DNA of 64,000 bases from Emticicia aquatilis (GTDB lineage Bacteria > Bacteroidota > Bacteroidia > Cytophagales > Spirosomataceae). A program made the position numbers and the translations under genes. The notes below the pieces were generated by a model. The model ran no database searches, had not been told where the DNA came from, and saw only the letters and a program-made list of their open reading frames with translations. Below, piece after piece: positions 26,340 through 35,124 of this stretch (positions are counted from its first letter, which is position 1; every line of letters starts with the position of its first letter). The stretch covers positions 496,001 through 560,000 of the forward strand of contig NZ_BMKK01000005.1 of NCBI RefSeq assembly GCF_014644295.1, given 5' to 3'.

Positions 26340-26544
26340 TGTAATTCGTTATTTGTATAATGAAACATCAAACAAAGAAAACTCTTTAGTAGAAGAAGCT
26401 CTTCTTTTTGATAAAGATTTGCTTGATTTCTACCTCGACTGTGCCGATTTGAAATCGGGCATGGACAAAATTCAACTCTCGCCATCAGATTCGGCGATTG
26501 AGAGAATCCTCAGCTATTCAAGAAACTACGAGCCTAAGATTTAA
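26308..26544 (+). CDS. small acidic protein overlapping the sigma gene
   Basis: This encodes 78 residues beginning MTQTFTSTQNDVIRYLYNET, with a helical acidic middle (LVEEALLFDKDLLDFYLDCADLKSGMDKI) and a Ser/Pro turn before the last helix. The ATG at 26308 lies in the +1 frame inside the sigma gene, 32 bases before that gene's end. The stop lies in the loop of the terminator hairpin. The tight coupling and helical acidic character suggest a sigma-binding partner, perhaps a small anti-sigma, but there are no Zn ligands (a single Cys). Function is inferred only. Confidence 0.65.
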   Translation: MTQTFTSTQNDVIRYLYNETSNKENSLVEEALLFDKDLLDFYLDCADLKSGMDKIQLSPSDSAIERILSYSRNYEPKI

Positions 26545-26559
26545 TCTTGGGCTTTTTTT
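26531..26559 (+). terminator. intrinsic terminator overlapping a stop codon
   Basis: AGCCTAAGAT pairs with ATCTTGGGCT (one G-T pair) and is followed by seven Ts. The TAA of the small overlapping gene (26542-26544) sits in the loop. Confidence 0.85.
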
Positions 26560-26712
26560 ATGGTTTGATTTTTGCCAAAAAGTAGGCATCTTTGCAGATG
26601 AAATCTGAAACATTTGCTGAGGAATAAACACGTAACTGCTTATTCAATAAGCAGCTTAGTAGCTCTGTGTTTCATTCTACATTCTTAATTCTGCATTCTA
26701 CATTAACCAAAA

Positions 26713-27861
26713 ATGTCTTTTTTAGAAAATTTATATCAGCGTTTTGAGGCAAAAATTGCTTCGTTTTTATCTGGCCCAAAATGGAAATCGAGAGTTGTGA
26801 TAGTTGCCGTAGGCGTTATGTTGCTTTCGTTTTTTAATAATATTTCTCCACTTCGTCATTTCAGTGAATTTTATACAACAGTAATCAAAGAAAAGCGAGA
26901 GTATTTCCTATATCAAACCATCAAAGACCGAGCTGCAAGTATTACATATAATTGGACTTATCCAGAGTTTACGGGTATGAATAATCGCACGTTCAGACTC
27001 ACCATGCCAGCCTTTGTGAAGTTTTTACACATCGAGCATGTAAGTATAGTTTTGTTCGGTTTACAGCTGATTTTGGGGATTGTGTTTCTATATATGCTCA
27101 TTAATTTTTTGGAGCGTACAATTACAGATAAAACATCTATTTTTTATGTAGTTTTAGGTGTTGCTTCAACTTATATAGGTTCTTCATTCTTTATTGATAT
27201 TGCCACTTATGGAGACTTTTTCTGCTATTTTGCTTTGTTTTTGGCAATATACTACCGAAATCCAGTCTTGATATTCATATTTTTATCATTGGCTTTTTGG
27301 GGTGATGAACGTGCGGGCGTAGGCTCAGGAATGGTGTTTTTGTGGTGGTGGTTTGTGCCACAATGGAAAGAAAACAAGCCATTTAAGATTCAGATAAACC
27401 TACAAATGTTAGCAGTGATTACCGCTTGGGTAGCTTATGGTGCTGTTCGTAAATTTTATTTGGTTGATAAACTCGGTATGCACGACACCACCAAACCTGG
27501 TGAATTTGCCGAAATGTTTGGTGGCAGTTGGCCAGTTTGGGGTTTTAAGTTTTTATGGGTTTTTGAGGGCTGGTGGTTACTTATCTTATTGGCGTTTGTA
27601 TTTCTTTACATTGCCAAAGACTGGCTCAGACTCTTGGCAATCTTGGGTGCATTGCTGGCCATGTTGGTAGGCTCTCTCACAACTTTCGATTCTACTCGAA
27701 GCGGCTCTTATGGCTTGATTACTATATTTTTAACGTTAATCATTGCTCAAAAGTACCTTACCGAAAAAGAATTAAAAATATTGCTTTTTCTGATTGCAAT
27801 TATCTGTTTCTTGCATCCGATGGCTACTCGCACGAATGGAACTGGTTTTTTCTTGATGTAA
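26713..27861 (+). CDS. multi-pass membrane protein, GT-C-like topology
   Basis: This 382-residue protein has about nine or ten membrane helices. After the first (~26-46), a ~60-residue extracytoplasmic loop contains aromatic and charged residues (FREYFLYQTIKDRAASITYNWTYPEF-type segment, ~55-90), where GT-C enzymes carry catalytic acids. Glu/Asp-Arg in FWGDERAGVGSG follow later. The GT2 enzyme just downstream makes a role in polyprenol-linked sugar transfer plausible. I do not recognise a named family, and no exact catalytic motif could be confirmed. Confidence 0.6.
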   Translation: MSFLENLYQRFEAKIASFLSGPKWKSRVVIVAVGVMLLSFFNNISPLRHFSEFYTTVIKEKREYFLYQTIKDRAASITYNWTYPEFTGMNNRTFRLTMPAFVKFLHIEHVSIVLFGLQLILGIVFLYMLINFLERTITDKTSIFYVVLGVASTYIGSSFFIDIATYGDFFCYFALFLAIYYRNPVLIFIFLSLAFWGDERAGVGSGMVFLWWWFVPQWKENKPFKIQINLQMLAVITAWVAYGAVRKFYLVDKLGMHDTTKPGEFAEMFGGSWPVWGFKFLWVFEGWWLLILLAFVFLYIAKDWLRLLAILGALLAMLVGSLTTFDSTRSGSYGLITIFLTLIIAQKYLTEKELKILLFLIAIICFLHPMATRTNGTGFFLM

Positions 27862-27971
27862 AGACGATGTTTCTGTAACTTTGTGGTAAGTTTTGATTCA
27901 AAGCGATGTTCTTGAATCAGATAAATCATGGATTTCTACTTTTGAAATCTTTTAAATCCTGTCAAAATTAA

Positions 27972-28925
27972 ATGTGTAAACTCCTTTTGGTTGTTCCGTG
28001 CTACAACGAGCAAGAAATTCTTGAAAAAACGTATAGCACTTTGTCGATGTATTTTTCAGAATTGAAGGAGCGAAATGCCATTACGGCTGATAGCAAAATC
28101 TGTTTTGTGAATGATGGTAGCCGTGACTCGACTTGGATAATCATTGATAGCATCTGCAAGAGGGATTCAAATATCATTGGCTTGAAACTCTCACGAAATT
28201 TTGGGCATCAGGCGGCTTTAGTGGCAGGTTTATTACACCACAAAAACCAATTTGATTGCTACGTTTCGATTGATGCCGACCTCCAAGACGACCTCCGTGC
28301 GATTGATGGAATGCTGGAAAAATACAACGAAGGTTCAAAAATTGTTTACGGTGTTCGCAATGACCGCAGTACTGATTCGTTCTTTAAACGTTTCACGGCT
28401 GAAACATTCTATAAACTTATGCAACGTATGGGCGTACCGACAGTTTATAATCATGCAGACTTTAGATTGATTGATAATCAAGTGCTTAACGAATTTTCAA
28501 ACTTTGGAGAAACTAATCTTTTCATTCGTGGAATTATCCCAATGATAGGTTTTCAGAGCGATAAAGTTTATTACAAACGCCTCGAACGTGAAGCGGGAGA
28601 ATCAAAATATCCACTTAGAAAGATGCTAATTTTTGCGTGGAATGGCATTACTTCGTTTTCGACAGTTCCGATGAAACTGGTACTTTGGTTTGGTATCTTC
28701 AATTTTGTGTTTGCGATGGGAATCACGGTTTGGGTACTTATCTGTAAACTATTCGGATTTACGGTACAAGGCTGGACCTCAATAGTGCTACCAATGACTT
28801 TTTTCAGTGGCTCAAATATGATTGCCATCGGTTTGATTGGCGAGTACGTGGGTAAAATCTACGAAGAAGTAAAAGCTCGCCCAAGATATATTATTGAAAC
28901 GGTTTTGAATGAAGAGAAGGTTTGA
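27972..28925 (+). CDS. GT2 polyprenol-phosphate glycosyltransferase (GtrB/DPM1-like)
   Basis: This 317-residue protein has an N-terminal GT-A domain with VVPCYNEQEILEKT, the nucleotide-binding FVNDGSRDST, KLSRNFGHQAALVAGL and the metal-binding SIDADLQDD. The acceptor region contains YGVRNDRSTDSFFKR. Two C-terminal membrane helices (~237-257, ~270-295) complete the GtrB/YfdH pattern. Family members transfer a sugar from a nucleotide donor to undecaprenyl phosphate. The upstream multi-pass protein may use or flip that product. Its last 17 bases overlap the porZ-like gene in another frame. Confidence 0.9.
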   Translation: MCKLLLVVPCYNEQEILEKTYSTLSMYFSELKERNAITADSKICFVNDGSRDSTWIIIDSICKRDSNIIGLKLSRNFGHQAALVAGLLHHKNQFDCYVSIDADLQDDLRAIDGMLEKYNEGSKIVYGVRNDRSTDSFFKRFTAETFYKLMQRMGVPTVYNHADFRLIDNQVLNEFSNFGETNLFIRGIIPMIGFQSDKVYYKRLEREAGESKYPLRKMLIFAWNGITSFSTVPMKLVLWFGIFNFVFAMGITVWVLICKLFGFTVQGWTSIVLPMTFFSGSNMIAIGLIGEYVGKIYEEVKARPRYIIETVLNEEKV

Positions 28926-30684
28926 AAATATAGCATTATCAAAAATAAATAAGGCATTGTTTGAATTGAAACAATGCCTATTTTTTATTGTTTTAGCTTC
29001 TCAAACTTTCGCCCAAATTCCAACCAATACTTGGCGAACGCACGCCGATTATTTTAGTGCAAAAGGTGTAGAAATTGTAGAAAAAAACAAAATCTATTGT
29101 TTCTCGAAAAATGGCTTTTTCTACTTCGATAAAGCTACAAATCAAAACTTTACCCTTTCAAAACTAAACGATTTAAGCGAAACCAATATCTCGCAAATCA
29201 GATACATTTCTGACTTCAAAACGCTCATTATTGCTTACGAAAGTGGCAATTTAGACCTAATGAGCATCACCGCAGATGGCTTGCCCAATAAGATTCAGAA
29301 TATTGATTTTATCAAAAAAACAGATGCCATTCAAGATAGTAAAACCATTAATCAAATAGAATTTCGAGGAGATTTTGCTTATATGGCGACCGATTTTGGC
29401 TTGGTAGTTTTGGATGTAAAGAAAAATGAAATCAAAGAAACTTACCAAAATATTGGTAATAATGGCAATAAAGTGGCCGTTAAACAAATAACTTTTGCAC
29501 GGGACAGTATTTTTGCGAATACTTCTGGTGGAATCTTGGGGGCAAAGTTTTCGGCGACTACCAATCTACAATTTTTTGGCAACTGGAAACCCATAACTGC
29601 AAGTACGGCCTCTCAACTTTTTCAAACTCAATCATTCCCAAAAGATAATCTTATTGTTTTTCCTAATGAACTTGAAATCGATGCCGATGGAAAAATTTGG
29701 ATTGCTGATGGTGAAAATGGGCTTTTGAGCAATTTTTCGGGAAGTTTTAAATCTTACAGTCCAAATGGAGTAAAAGGTGATATTTTTTCAGTTTTTTACC
29801 GAAATCAATCTATTTATGCTTCAGGTATTACAGGGAACGCATTTGTGGATAACTTGTGGAAAAGCCTACTTATCAACCAAATACCCAATAATAGTAGCGA
29901 TATAATTGACCAATACGGTTATCGTTGGCAAATTTCGGGACAAACATTGAGAGTTACTGACCCAGCCACCAATCAAACCCGTTTTTATTTCGCAGGAAGA
30001 GGAGCAGGAGGTTTGCCCACTTCAAATGTCAATTCAATTGCCTTAGACCGAGATAATTTACTTTGGGTGGGGACAGATAATGGCGTAGCGGTAATCGTCA
30101 CGACACGAGATATTTTTACGACTGCTTCGGAAGCCTACACACCGTTTTTCCAAACTCGACGATTGCTTTTGCAGGAAGTTATCAATAAAATTGTAATTGA
30201 TGGCGGCAACCGAAAATGGATTGCTACTCAGAATGGTTTGAATCTTTTTTCGGCTTCGGCAGATGAACAAATTTTGAATTTTACAGAAGAAAACAGTCCT
30301 TTACCCTCAAAAAACGTCATTGATTTAGCCATTGACTCTATTTTGGGCGAAATCTTTGTTCTAACCCAAAAAGGGCTTCTCTCCTACCGTACCGATTCCT
30401 CCGAACCGAGTGAAGATTTCAGTTCAGTAAAAATATTTCCAAATCCAGTTCGTCCTGATTTTCAAGGCGTGCTTACGGTTTCGGGGCTTCGTGAAAATAC
30501 TGCTCTAAAAATAACAGATACCGCAGGAAGATTGATTTACGAAACAAAATCGAATGGTGGAACTGCCACTTGGGACTTGCAAAAATTTGAAGGAAGTCGA
30601 GCCGCTTCTGCCATCTACATGGTTTTCTGTGTTGCCGAAGATGGCTCTGAAAGTTTTGTCGGAAAAGTGGCGGTTTTGAGATAA
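28909..30684 (+). CDS. porZ: PorZ-like type IX secretion protein with C-terminal sorting domain
   Basis: This encodes 591 residues. A signal sequence (CLFFIVLASQTFAQ, with a long N-region) is followed by the PorZ N-terminal beta-propeller starting IPTNTWRTHADYFSAKGVEIVEKNKIYCFSKNG. A second propeller contains regulator-propeller blades (IALDRDNLLWVGTDNGVAVI, KIVIDGGNRKWIATQNGLNLF). A ~75-residue type A sorting domain has KIFPNPVRPDF and AIYMVFCVAEDG. In Porphyromonas, PorZ helps the T9SS attachment complex handle anionic LPS. At 591 residues it is shorter than the ~770-residue PorZ I know, so some blades are missing. Its start overlaps the glycosyltransferase gene. Confidence 0.8.
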   Translation: MKRRFENIALSKINKALFELKQCLFFIVLASQTFAQIPTNTWRTHADYFSAKGVEIVEKNKIYCFSKNGFFYFDKATNQNFTLSKLNDLSETNISQIRYISDFKTLIIAYESGNLDLMSITADGLPNKIQNIDFIKKTDAIQDSKTINQIEFRGDFAYMATDFGLVVLDVKKNEIKETYQNIGNNGNKVAVKQITFARDSIFANTSGGILGAKFSATTNLQFFGNWKPITASTASQLFQTQSFPKDNLIVFPNELEIDADGKIWIADGENGLLSNFSGSFKSYSPNGVKGDIFSVFYRNQSIYASGITGNAFVDNLWKSLLINQIPNNSSDIIDQYGYRWQISGQTLRVTDPATNQTRFYFAGRGAGGLPTSNVNSIALDRDNLLWVGTDNGVAVIVTTRDIFTTASEAYTPFFQTRRLLLQEVINKIVIDGGNRKWIATQNGLNLFSASADEQILNFTEENSPLPSKNVIDLAIDSILGEIFVLTQKGLLSYRTDSSEPSEDFSSVKIFPNPVRPDFQGVLTVSGLRENTALKITDTAGRLIYETKSNGGTATWDLQKFEGSRAASAIYMVFCVAEDGSESFVGKVAVLR

Positions 30685-30690
30685 AATAGA

Positions 30691-30716
30691 AAGGCGAGTT
30701 AAAAACCCGCCTTTTT
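30691..30716. terminator. bidirectional terminator
   Basis: AAGGCGAGTT pairs with AACCCGCCTT (one mismatch), with A-rich DNA before it and T-rich DNA after it. It separates the convergent porZ-like gene and the gene ending at 30720. Confidence 0.8.
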
Positions 30717-30719
30717 GTT

Positions 30720-31667
30720 TTATTTTCTTTTAAAAGTCTGAGCTACTTTCTTAAACCTTTCTGAATACTTTTCAAAATCATTAGAAGCTAATCCGACCAT
30801 GATATAATAGGTATTATCCACAAACAAAATTGTTTGATAAACCAACTCCTTTTTACCTTGGTCATCTTCACCCCAAGCATTAATCGTATAGCCTGGCATA
30901 CCATCAATACTTATTTCTTCAGTATTCTCGACTTTAATTTTATTACCATTTGGTAATGATTTTAACCTATCCAATACAAACTGCTTTTTGTCAATAATAA
31001 TCACACTGCTAATTGCTTGACCTACTGAAAAAAATGCTTTATCTGTTGATTTTACAGGAGCGAAACCATCACTCGTAAATAAAAGCATACCAGAAATAGC
31101 ATTAGCAAATTTCAAATTAGAGCCTTCCAAATCAATCTGAAAGGGAGCATCACCAAGCGGATTTACAACTTTATCTTGCTGATAGATTGACGAATAAAGT
31201 GCTTTTTTGATACTTTCTTCAAGATTTATTTCACTTTCTGGAAAAATACCGTTTAACATCACTACCCCTTTTTCATCACCAAATACCAAAATGTATTTTA
31301 CAAACAGTACGCCCTGTGCCGACTGTTTAGCCTTATATATTACCGCAGGCTGCCCTTGAAATGTAATTTCTTCCTTATTCAGTAATTCCATTCCACGGGT
31401 TTTTAAATTTTCAGCCGTAAAGTTTTTGAGTAAAACCGAATAAGGAGCAGGTAGCTCCGAAATCATGATTGAAGCATTGGTTTCGGGTTGCTGAAAACCA
31501 CTAAAAGCAGTGGCTTTAATAAAGTCTTGTGGGGGAATCATTGCTACCTTTGTTCCTCCTACAAAAATATGCTCTTGGGTCTGCTTATTCGAGATTTCTT
31601 TCTTTTGAGCAAAAGTTGCAGTATAAAACAACAAGATATATACTACATTTATCAATTTCACTTTCAT
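30720..31667 (-). CDS. secreted protein with two DcrB/PsbP-like halves
   Basis: This encodes 315 residues with a signal peptide (KLINVVYILLFYTATFAQ). Two halves of about 135 residues share the same order: a lead strand, a GQPAVIYKAK or DGMPGYTINAW strand, a VLFVKYILVFGD or VYQTILFVDN strand, then a glycine-containing strand and a final helix (SEINLEESIKKALYSS or DFEKYSERFKKVAQTFKRK). Such PsbP/DcrB-like folds occur in many periplasmic proteins of unknown role. It converges with porZ and is encoded 6 bases after the M1 peptidase gene on the same strand. Confidence 0.6.
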   Translation of the reverse strand: MKVKLINVVYILLFYTATFAQKKEISNKQTQEHIFVGGTKVAMIPPQDFIKATAFSGFQQPETNASIMISELPAPYSVLLKNFTAENLKTRGMELLNKEEITFQGQPAVIYKAKQSAQGVLFVKYILVFGDEKGVVMLNGIFPESEINLEESIKKALYSSIYQQDKVVNPLGDAPFQIDLEGSNLKFANAISGMLLFTSDGFAPVKSTDKAFFSVGQAISSVIIIDKKQFVLDRLKSLPNGNKIKVENTEEISIDGMPGYTINAWGEDDQGKKELVYQTILFVDNTYYIMVGLASNDFEKYSERFKKVAQTFKRK

Positions 31668-31673
31668 TATTTC

Positions 31674-33317
31674 TTATTTGCTTACTGATTTTGTAGTAAC
31701 ATAAAAATTCTCATCCACTTTCAATTCTGATTTGCCTTTCATGGTTTTCCAAGTGGTAGTTGGATAAATAAACTCTTCTTTTCCACCGTCGACCATCACT
31801 TTTACAGGCATATCAAAACCTTCCACACAATTACTCCAGCGATAGCTGATTTTGTTTTTTTCTACCGAATATTCCAAAACTGGAATCCTGACATCACGCA
31901 AATATTGGTCAAAAACTTTGTCTAAATCTCGGCCCACGTTTTTCGATAAATAATCTTCGATTTGTTGAGTCGTAACGGTTTGGTGATAGAAAGTTTTATT
32001 CAAACCTCTCAAAATTTGTCGCCACTTATCATCATTATTCAAAATCTGGCGAATCGTATGTAACATATTTCCACCCTTCGGATACATATCGCCCGAGCCA
32101 CTTTTGTTTACATCATACGAGCCAATAATCGGAATATCGTTTCTAATGCCCTTGCGAGTACCAATTACATATTCAGAAGCCGCTTTTTTGCCAAAATAAT
32201 ATTCTGTATAAAGACTTTCTGAATAGTTCGTAAAACTTTCATGAATCCACATATCGGCTACGTCTTTGTACGTGATATTATTCGCAAACCACTCATGCCC
32301 AGACTCATGAATAATGATAAAATCCCATTTTAAGCCCCAACCCGTACCAGACAAATCTCGACCTAAATACCCATTCTGATACTTATTCCCATAAGTTACT
32401 GAGCTTTGGTGTTCCATTCCCAAATACGGAACTTCTACCAATTTATAACCATCTTCATAAAACGGATACGGCCCAAACCAATGTTCAAATGCCTTCATCA
32501 TCATGCCTGCTTGCTTAAATTGTTCTTTAGCTTTTTCAAGATTTTCGGGTAATACATAATAATCCATTGCTAGCTTCCCCTTTTCGCCATCATAGATTTC
32601 TCCAAAATGCACATAATTTCCAATGTTTACATTTACTCCATAATTATTGATAGGATTCTTCACAAACCAATCAAATGTCTTTGTTCCATCTGCATTTTCG
32701 GTTGTTTTTCTCAAACGTCCATTAGAAATATCTGTTAAATTTTTCGGAACAGTGATACTTATCAACATACTATCACATTCATCATACATGTGGTCTTTAC
32801 AAGGCCACCAAGCACTCGACCCCAATCCTTGACACGAGGTAGCCACAAAGTCATTTCCTGCCTTATCTTTCACCCATTGAAAGCCACCATCCCACGGTGG
32901 ACGCTTCGCTACAATTGGTCTTCCAGAATAAGTCACTACGATTGATTCATTTTTACCTTTTACTTGGGCTTTTTTCAGTGAAATCATGTAGGCGTTTGCT
33001 CCATCTTTTTTGAAAGAAAGCTCTTGTCCATCTTGCGTAACTTTTTCTATCTGTAAAGGCGGCTGAAGGTCGATTTGGATAATTTGGTAGGGCTTCAAAA
33101 CCTCATAAAATACAGTTGTACTGCCCGCAATCGCTTTTTCGGTAGGTGTTACTTTTACTCGAAGTTCATAATATTTCAAATCCCACCATTCACGCTCAGG
33201 TGTGATTCTTCCACGAAGCGAATCTTCACGTGTGAAAGATTTATTGTGGCTTTGCCCGCAAGCAGTGATAAATGGAAATAAAGAAGCAAAAAAGACAATG
33301 AGTTTTAGCAATTTCAT
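31674..33317 (-). CDS. M1-family zinc metallopeptidase, lipoprotein
   Basis: This encodes 547 residues with a lipoprotein signal (FFASLFPFITACGQ). An N-terminal beta-sandwich precedes the M1 catalytic domain. The zinc motif HESGHEW gives His337, Glu338 and His341, and Glu360 in MWIHESF completes HExxH-X18-E. LGMEHQSSVTYG takes the place of the GAMEN exopeptidase loop. The C-terminal ARM domain of long aminopeptidases is absent, as in the short envelope M1 proteins of Bacteroidota. It probably trims peptides in the periplasm or at the cell surface. The secreted PsbP-like gene follows by 6 bases and is probably cotranscribed. Confidence 0.9.
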   Translation of the reverse strand: MKLLKLIVFFASLFPFITACGQSHNKSFTREDSLRGRITPEREWWDLKYYELRVKVTPTEKAIAGSTTVFYEVLKPYQIIQIDLQPPLQIEKVTQDGQELSFKKDGANAYMISLKKAQVKGKNESIVVTYSGRPIVAKRPPWDGGFQWVKDKAGNDFVATSCQGLGSSAWWPCKDHMYDECDSMLISITVPKNLTDISNGRLRKTTENADGTKTFDWFVKNPINNYGVNVNIGNYVHFGEIYDGEKGKLAMDYYVLPENLEKAKEQFKQAGMMMKAFEHWFGPYPFYEDGYKLVEVPYLGMEHQSSVTYGNKYQNGYLGRDLSGTGWGLKWDFIIIHESGHEWFANNITYKDVADMWIHESFTNYSESLYTEYYFGKKAASEYVIGTRKGIRNDIPIIGSYDVNKSGSGDMYPKGGNMLHTIRQILNNDDKWRQILRGLNKTFYHQTVTTQQIEDYLSKNVGRDLDKVFDQYLRDVRIPVLEYSVEKNKISYRWSNCVEGFDMPVKVMVDGGKEEFIYPTTTWKTMKGKSELKVDENFYVTTKSVSK

Positions 33318-33393
33318 AAATGCACATTTTGTTGGAAGTGAAACGTGGAATCATCCACTAAATTGGATGCAATATAAATAAAATCCCAACAAA

Positions 33394-33441
33394 AAACCTG
33401 CAAGGTTTGAAAAGACGGGGTCGCCCAGACCTTACAGGTTT
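33394..33441. repeat. inverted repeat, AAACCTGC family
   Basis: AAACCTGCAAGGT (33394-33406) pairs with ACCTTACAGGTTT (33429-33441), one mismatch. The loop contains CGGGGTCGCCC, a word found again at 50314-50324. The hairpin stem is shared with 56774-56813. Confidence 0.65.
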
Positions 33442-33448
33442 GGGTTCG

Positions 33449-33967
33449 CTAATTATATCGCAAAATAGCTTTTCGATGATGCAAAATATGATAGTGCATA
33501 AAATAATAAAACTCTCTAATAGTAAGGTTTTTAAGCACAGGATGTTTGATACAATATTCATCCAGTTCGCTCTCCGACCAGTCATTCAGAAAATCGGCCA
33601 AAGTTTGGTGATGCTTCGCAAAACTACTAATCAGCAGTTCCTTTGAAGGATTTTCGGGCATTTGTGGCACAAATCCGCCTCGTGCGGCTACACCAGTATC
33701 CAAAACTGCCCAGTAACGCTCCACAACGCCATCATAAGAAAGAGTCGGACGGTCGATTTTTCCAAATTGTTGTTCAAGAAAAGCCTTCGGCAAACTCATG
33801 CCTTGATTCAGACCTTTTACTGACTGCGTAAGATGCAGCATATTTTCAGCAACCGACCATTTTTCGCCGATTGGAGCAAAAAACTGACTTTCTTCGATGT
33901 TTCCTGCATCCGAAACAATTGTTTTATAGCATTCTTCCAATGCTTTTTTTAGTTCTTCTTTTGTCAT
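33449..33967 (-). CDS. DinB-superfamily protein
   Basis: This encodes 172 residues from the ATG at 33967; the longer frame to 34096 runs through repeats and is rejected. It is a four-helix DinB/YfiT-like protein with WSVAENMLHLTQSV near the start and YYFMHYHILHHRKAI at the end, supplying the usual three metal His positions. Members are thiol-dependent transferases or uncharacterised damage-inducible proteins. The substrate is unknown. The start codon lies just after the palindrome at 33972-33994. Confidence 0.85.
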   Translation of the reverse strand: MTKEELKKALEECYKTIVSDAGNIEESQFFAPIGEKWSVAENMLHLTQSVKGLNQGMSLPKAFLEQQFGKIDRPTLSYDGVVERYWAVLDTGVAARGGFVPQMPENPSKELLISSFAKHHQTLADFLNDWSESELDEYCIKHPVLKNLTIREFYYFMHYHILHHRKAILRYN

Positions 33968-33971
33968 CTTT

Positions 33972-33994
33972 GTAGGACAAGTTCTTAACTTGTC
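33972..33994. repeat. REP-like palindrome, GTAGGACAAGTT family
   Basis: GTAG is followed by GACAAGTT-CTT-AACTTGTC, a perfect 8-bp stem with a 3-base loop. It lies 5 bases before the DinB start. The same family occurs as an inverted pair at 54871-54954. Confidence 0.75.
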
Positions 33995-34035
33995 TTTATC
34001 GTGAATAAAAAATTTCAAAAATTGCTGAATGCAGT

Positions 34036-34089
34036 CGGAGCTTCGTTCCACAGAACAAATCATGAGGGCATACATAAACGCACGCCCTC
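34036..34089. repeat. degenerate repeat pair upstream of DinB
   Basis: CGGAGCTTCGTTCCACAGA at 34036-34054 differs by two bases from the right arm of the hairpin at 45214-45238. GAGGGC at 34064-34069 pairs with GCCCTC at 34084-34089. Confidence 0.55.
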
Positions 34090-34131
34090 TGACCAAATTA
34101 CCTGTTAACGCACTATAAAACTTTTACTCGA

Positions 34132-34154
34132 CACAATTTTGAAAATTGTGCTAC
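34132..34154. repeat. REP-like palindrome, ACAATTTT family, supplying a stop codon
   Basis: CACAATTTT-G-AAAATTGTG (34132-34150) is followed by CTAC. Read on the minus strand, that word holds the TAG stop of the hydrolase gene (34151-34153). A close relative lies at 53964-53985. Confidence 0.75.
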
Positions 34155-35011
34155 TGCATATCTTCTAATTTATCTAAGATTTTGGTCCAAATCGTATCTT
34201 TGAACTGTTTTTTGAAAAAGCCAAAGTGTTCAATTTTCTTCGCTCCTAATTCGGCAGGAATGAGTTTTTCAGAAGTTAATGTTTTGGTAGTTTTGAAATT
34301 TTGGAGCAAAAGCGGCACATTTTTTTCGTTGGCGATGGGGTCGTCAGTTGTCCAAAAATGAGCAATCGGAAAGGTCAGTTCGTGATAATGCCCCACAGGA
34401 ACAGTTTTTCCGAAAAAGTGTTCGTCCCAAAAATAATTCGGTACACTGCACCAGTCAGCCCAATCTTTTACTACTTTTCTGGGCAAATCTTCCATAATTC
34501 CGAAACGCTTTGCAGCTACATAGCCAGTCAACAACACACTAATCGGACGAAAAACATGAAAGAAAAACAAAGTTTGTAGCCGATACCCCAAAGGCATATT
34601 TCGCCAGTAACCCGAACCAGAACCAACAGCTACTACCCCATTGAGTTTCTGATAATTAGGCATCAGTCCGAAATTCATTCCTCCTACACTATGACCGACC
34701 AATAATTTTGGTAAATCGGGGTACTTTTTATCTAAAAACTCCAATACGGCTGGCATATCCTGTGTACCGTATTCAATATAATTATAGTTACAATCTTTCA
34801 TCGAAGCAGGTGCCGACTCGCAAGTACCACGATAATCGAATGTACAAACTGCATAATCATGCTCAACTAAAAATTTAATGAATGGAAAGTAAAACTCTTT
34901 TTTTGCACCTGTACCAGTGCAGAGTTGTACGGCAGCTTTTGGTTTTTCGGGTTCAAACAAAACTGCTGCCAGTTCTACACCATCTTCACATCTTACTTTT
35001 AGCTTTTGCAT
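34151..35011 (-). CDS. alpha/beta hydrolase
   Basis: This 286-residue serine hydrolase has oxyanion-loop region LCTGTGAKKEFYFP, the FDYRGTCES strand and the nucleophile elbow LLVGHSVGGMNFGL (Ser at ~130). The acid Asp is probably in HFWTTDDPIANE and the catalytic His in KKIEHFGFF near the C-terminus. The substrate is unknown. A tetR gene lies upstream on the same strand with a heptamer repeat between, and a TACCAAACG half-operator precedes the ATG. The stop codon is part of a REP-like palindrome. Confidence 0.85.
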   Translation of the reverse strand: MQKLKVRCEDGVELAAVLFEPEKPKAAVQLCTGTGAKKEFYFPFIKFLVEHDYAVCTFDYRGTCESAPASMKDCNYNYIEYGTQDMPAVLEFLDKKYPDLPKLLVGHSVGGMNFGLMPNYQKLNGVVAVGSGSGYWRNMPLGYRLQTLFFFHVFRPISVLLTGYVAAKRFGIMEDLPRKVVKDWADWCSVPNYFWDEHFFGKTVPVGHYHELTFPIAHFWTTDDPIANEKNVPLLLQNFKTTKTLTSEKLIPAELGAKKIEHFGFFKKQFKDTIWTKILDKLEDMQ

Positions 35012-35022
35012 AATTTATATTA

Positions 35023-35038
35023 TACCAAACGTTTGTTT
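35023..35038. promoter_or_regulatory. candidate TetR operator before the hydrolase gene
   Basis: TACCAAACGTTTGTTT contains the palindrome CAAACGTTTG and shares TACCAAACG with the stronger site at 35754-35769. It lies 12 bases upstream of the hydrolase ATG, well placed to block expression. Confidence 0.5.
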
Positions 35039-35040
35039 TA

Positions 35041-35124
35041 TTCTCAATTCTCAATTCTCAATTCTCAATTCTCAATTCTCAATTCTCAATTCTCAATTCT
35101 CAATTCTCAATTCTCAATTCTCAA
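35041..35124. repeat. heptamer tandem repeat, 12 copies of TTCTCAA
   Basis: Twelve exact TTCTCAA units fill most of the space between the hydrolase start and the tetR end. The last unit overlaps the tetR TGA stop (35121-35123). Such a tract can change length by replication slippage, which would alter the spacing between the two genes. Confidence 0.95.

Noticed and set aside
33968-34096. N-terminal extension of the DinB gene
   Set aside because: The extra 43 codons cover REP-like repeats. The family start is at 33967.
35041-35124. CRISPR array
   Set aside because: The units are 7 bases with no spacers. This is a microsatellite-like tandem repeat.
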